Assembly (NCBI GenBank): GCA_964472545.1
Contig: CAYYNP010000406.1
Span: 1-7,553 of the forward strand
Direction of reading: 5' to 3'
Length of the DNA: 7,553 bases
DNA from: CAYYNP01 sp964472545
GTDB lineage: Bacteria; Planctomycetota; Planctomycetia; Pirellulales; Thermoguttaceae
The stretch's first letter is position 1. Every line of letters begins with the position of its first letter. The position numbers were made by a program, and so were the translations under genes. A model generated the notes under the pieces. It was given only the letters and a program-made list of their open reading frames with translations. It was not told the origin of the DNA and did no database searches. Shown in pieces: positions 5,651 to 7,553 of the stretch.

Positions 5651-7399
5651 ATGTTCTCTCGACGATCGCCGATCCGACCCGTGGGGCTGGTGCTGCTGGG
5701 GTGTTTTGTGGCTTGCCTGGTGATGACGGCGGCTGCGAAGCCGGCCGTTGCGGCACTGCCCGGGGAAACCAAGGAGGAGATGGACAAACGGATGGAGTGG
5801 TGGCGGGAGGGGAAGTTCGGGATGTTCATCCACTGGGGGCTGTACGCCGTGCCGGCCGGGGAGTGGAAGGGGAAGAAGGTGCCGGGGATCGGCGAGTGGA
5901 TTATGAATCGTGGGCAGATTCCCAAGGAGGAATACGCCCCGCTGCAGCAGCAGTTCAACCCGGTCAAGTACGACGCGGCCCGGTGGGTAGCGATCGCCAA
6001 GCGGGCGGGCATGAAGTATATCGTGATCACCAGCAAACACCACGACGGCTTCTGTCTGTTCGACTCGAAGCTGACCGACTACGACATCGCCGGCACGCCG
6101 TATCAGCGCGATCTGTTGAAGCCGCTGGCCGACGCCTGTCACGAGCAGGGCATCGAGATCTGCTGGTACCATTCGATCATGGACTGGTACCACCCGGACG
6201 CCAAGGGTGAGCGGTTTCCGAAGTACGAGCAGCACATGCGAGGCCAACTCAAAGAGCTGTTGACCAACTACGGCAAGATCGGCGTGCTCTGGTTCGACGG
6301 CGAATGGATCGGCGATTGGAAGGAACAGCAGGGCCGCGACCTGGAAATCTACCTCCGCGGGTTGCAGCCGGATCTGATCGTCAACAACCGCGTGGGCAAG
6401 CGGAAACGTTCGCCGGGCGATTTTGGTACGCCGGAGCAGCACATCCCCGCCACCGGCATGCCCGGCTGGGACTGGGAAACGTGTATGACGATGAACAACA
6501 CGTGGGGCTTCAAGAAGGACGATCACAACTGGAAGTCGACCAAGGTGCTGATCCACAACCTGGTCGATATTGTGAGCAAGGGCGGCAACTTCCTGTTGAA
6601 CGTGGGACCGACGGCCGAGGGTCTGATCCCCGAGCCGAGCGTCGAGCGGCTGGCGGCCATCGGCCAATGGATGGACGTCAACGGCGAGAGCATCTACGGC
6701 ACCACCGCTAGCCCCTTTAAGCGGCTGGCCTTCGGACGCTGCACGAAGAAGCCGGGCCGGCTCTACCTGCACGTCTTCAACTGGCCGGCCGACGGACAAC
6801 TCGTGGTGCCCGGCTTGCAGAGCGAGGTGGCCAAAGCCTATCTGCTGGCCGATAAGCAACAGGCGGCTTTGGAGGTCGCGCGGCAGGGCGACAACGTCGT
6901 GGTGAAGGTGCCGGCGGAAGCTCCCGATCCGATCGACGCGGTGGTGGTGCTGGCGATCGAGGGCGAGTTGGAGATCGTCGAGGGCACCGTCGCCCAAACG
7001 CCCGAGGGCACGCTCACGCTGCACGCCCGCGACGCGACGCCGCACGGCACCAAGATCAAGTACGAATCGGGCAGCGGCAAGGACAACATCGGTTTTTGGA
7101 CGGACCCGGACGAATGGGTACATTGGGTGCTGCGGATCGACAAGGCGGGCGAGTTCGAGGTCGAGATGACCATCGCCTGCCCGGACGTCTCGGCAGGCAG
7201 CGAATTCGTCGTGGAGGTTGGCGGCAAGACGCTCACCGGGAAGGTGGCCGCCACGGGAAGCTGGACGCAGTTCGAGACGGTCAAGTTGGGCACACTTCCG
7301 TTGCCAGCCGAACGTCATCAACTCAACGTCAAGGCGAAGAACCTCGTCCGCGAGGGCGTGATGAACCTCCAATCGATCGTCTTGCGGCCCGTGCGGTGA
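5651..7399 (+). CDS. Secreted GH29 alpha-L-fucosidase with extra C-terminal CBM-like domain
   Basis: The product has 582 residues and should release L-fucose from a glycan by a retaining mechanism outside the cytoplasm. ATG 5651 is set by AAGGAG and by the signal peptide (Arg-rich start, hydrophobic 11-27, cleavage near AVA34). GH29 signatures are in order: WWREGKFGMFIHWG (50-63, fucose-binding His61), TSKHHDGFCLFDS (127-139, His130/His131), WYHSIMDWYHP (172-182), VLWFDGEW (212-219) with Asp216 as the expected nucleophile, WETCMTMNNTWGF (275-287) and GGNFLLNVGPTAEG (311-324). Glu276, 60 residues after Asp216, is a reasonable acid/base candidate, but this residue varies across GH29. Residues about 350-437 form the usual GH29 C-terminal beta domain. 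Residues about 440-582 are additional, with alternating strands, W483/W489/W492 and TGSWTQFETVKLGTL (535-549), resembling CBM6/CBM35-type beta-sandwiches. It lies 179 nt downstream of the co-directional sulfatase, consistent with degradation of a sulfated fucose-containing glycan. Confidence 0.93.
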   Translation: MFSRRSPIRPVGLVLLGCFVACLVMTAAAKPAVAALPGETKEEMDKRMEWWREGKFGMFIHWGLYAVPAGEWKGKKVPGIGEWIMNRGQIPKEEYAPLQQQFNPVKYDAARWVAIAKRAGMKYIVITSKHHDGFCLFDSKLTDYDIAGTPYQRDLLKPLADACHEQGIEICWYHSIMDWYHPDAKGERFPKYEQHMRGQLKELLTNYGKIGVLWFDGEWIGDWKEQQGRDLEIYLRGLQPDLIVNNRVGKRKRSPGDFGTPEQHIPATGMPGWDWETCMTMNNTWGFKKDDHNWKSTKVLIHNLVDIVSKGGNFLLNVGPTAEGLIPEPSVERLAAIGQWMDVNGESIYGTTASPFKRLAFGRCTKKPGRLYLHVFNWPADGQLVVPGLQSEVAKAYLLADKQQAALEVARQGDNVVVKVPAEAPDPIDAVVVLAIEGELEIVEGTVAQTPEGTLTLHARDATPHGTKIKYESGSGKDNIGFWTDPDEWVHWVLRIDKAGEFEVEMTIACPDVSAGSEFVVEVGGKTLTGKVAATGSWTQFETVKLGTLPLPAERHQLNVKAKNLVREGVMNLQSIVLRPVR

Positions 7400-7410
7400 G
7401 GTCGGTGTAT

Positions 7411-7448
7411 GGGGAGTGGAGATTGGGGGTCGGGGATTGAAGGGAGTG
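7411..7448 (+). other. G-rich non-coding tract after the fucosidase gene
   Basis: Four G-runs occur at 7411-7414, 7425-7429, 7432-7435 and 7442-7444, with GGGAGTG repeated at 7412-7418 and 7442-7448. A quadruplex is conceivable, but the first gap (10 nt) is longer than usual. No gene or terminator is recognised between 7400 and the window end. Confidence 0.3.
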
Positions 7449-7553
7449 TCAGGCATCGTACGCGCCGGCCGATGGCAGTCATGACGTGACATGCGTCTTC
7501 ACACGACCATCGGGCAAGTTCCCTCACTCCCCGCTCGGGTGCCCAGCCCCCCA

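Noticed and set aside
3996..5756. 586-codon minus-strand open frame across the sulfatase
   Set aside because: It is antisense to a sulfatase with clear motifs, has low-complexity Arg/Ala/Val-rich composition and no recognisable domain; a high-GC shadow.
5507..7492. 661-codon minus-strand open frame across the fucosidase
   Set aside because: It is antisense to a complete GH29 enzyme; its His/Leu/Val/Asp-rich composition is typical of a shadow frame.
1..7553. CRISPR arrays, tRNA or rRNA genes, insertion sequences
   Set aside because: No regularly spaced repeats, tRNA-like cloverleaf, rRNA-like sequence or transposase was seen.

Overview
The window looks like a piece of a planctomycete chromosome, most likely from the Pirellulales or a close relative. 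This is inferred from the high GC, the generous intergenic gaps, and the mix of secreted proteins: a planctomycete-style sulfatase, a GH29 alpha-L-fucosidase, an M16 peptidase-like protein and a secreted beta-propeller protein. No ribosomal or other marker gene is present, so the taxonomy is an inference from style and gene content.

Layout, left to right. (1) The 3' part of a large plus-strand M16 (pitrilysin/insulinase) family gene runs off the left edge. Its second M16 repeat has lost the zinc-binding residues. (2) A 10-bp perfect hairpin follows its stop codon. (3) A plus-strand gene with a good ribosome binding site encodes an exported beta-propeller-like protein of unknown function. Its base composition is visibly less GC-rich than its neighbours. 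(4) From about 3366 to 4022 there is no intact gene. On the minus strand this stretch holds an open frame that reads like the C-terminal end of a B12-binding-type radical SAM protein with its catalytic core missing, and a 9-bp hairpin lies at its stop codon. (5) A plus-strand sulfatase has an intact formylglycine motif but unusual residues at several other active-site positions. (6) After a 179-nt gap with a plausible extended -10 promoter and a strong ribosome binding site comes a GH29 alpha-L-fucosidase with an extra C-terminal beta-sandwich-like domain. (7) A short non-coding tail with G-rich runs ends the window.

The sulfatase and fucosidase form a small co-directional pair. Both have export signals and would fit breakdown of a sulfated, fucose-containing glycan such as fucoidan or a mucin-like glycan: one removes sulfate, the other releases L-fucose. 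The substrate is not proven by the sequence. The M16 and propeller genes have no evident link to that pathway. I did not find a convincing new multi-gene system. The items most worth checking are the radical SAM remnant, the altered sulfatase active site and the palindromic intergenic elements. The long minus-strand and alternate-frame open frames over the main genes are treated as high-GC shadows.
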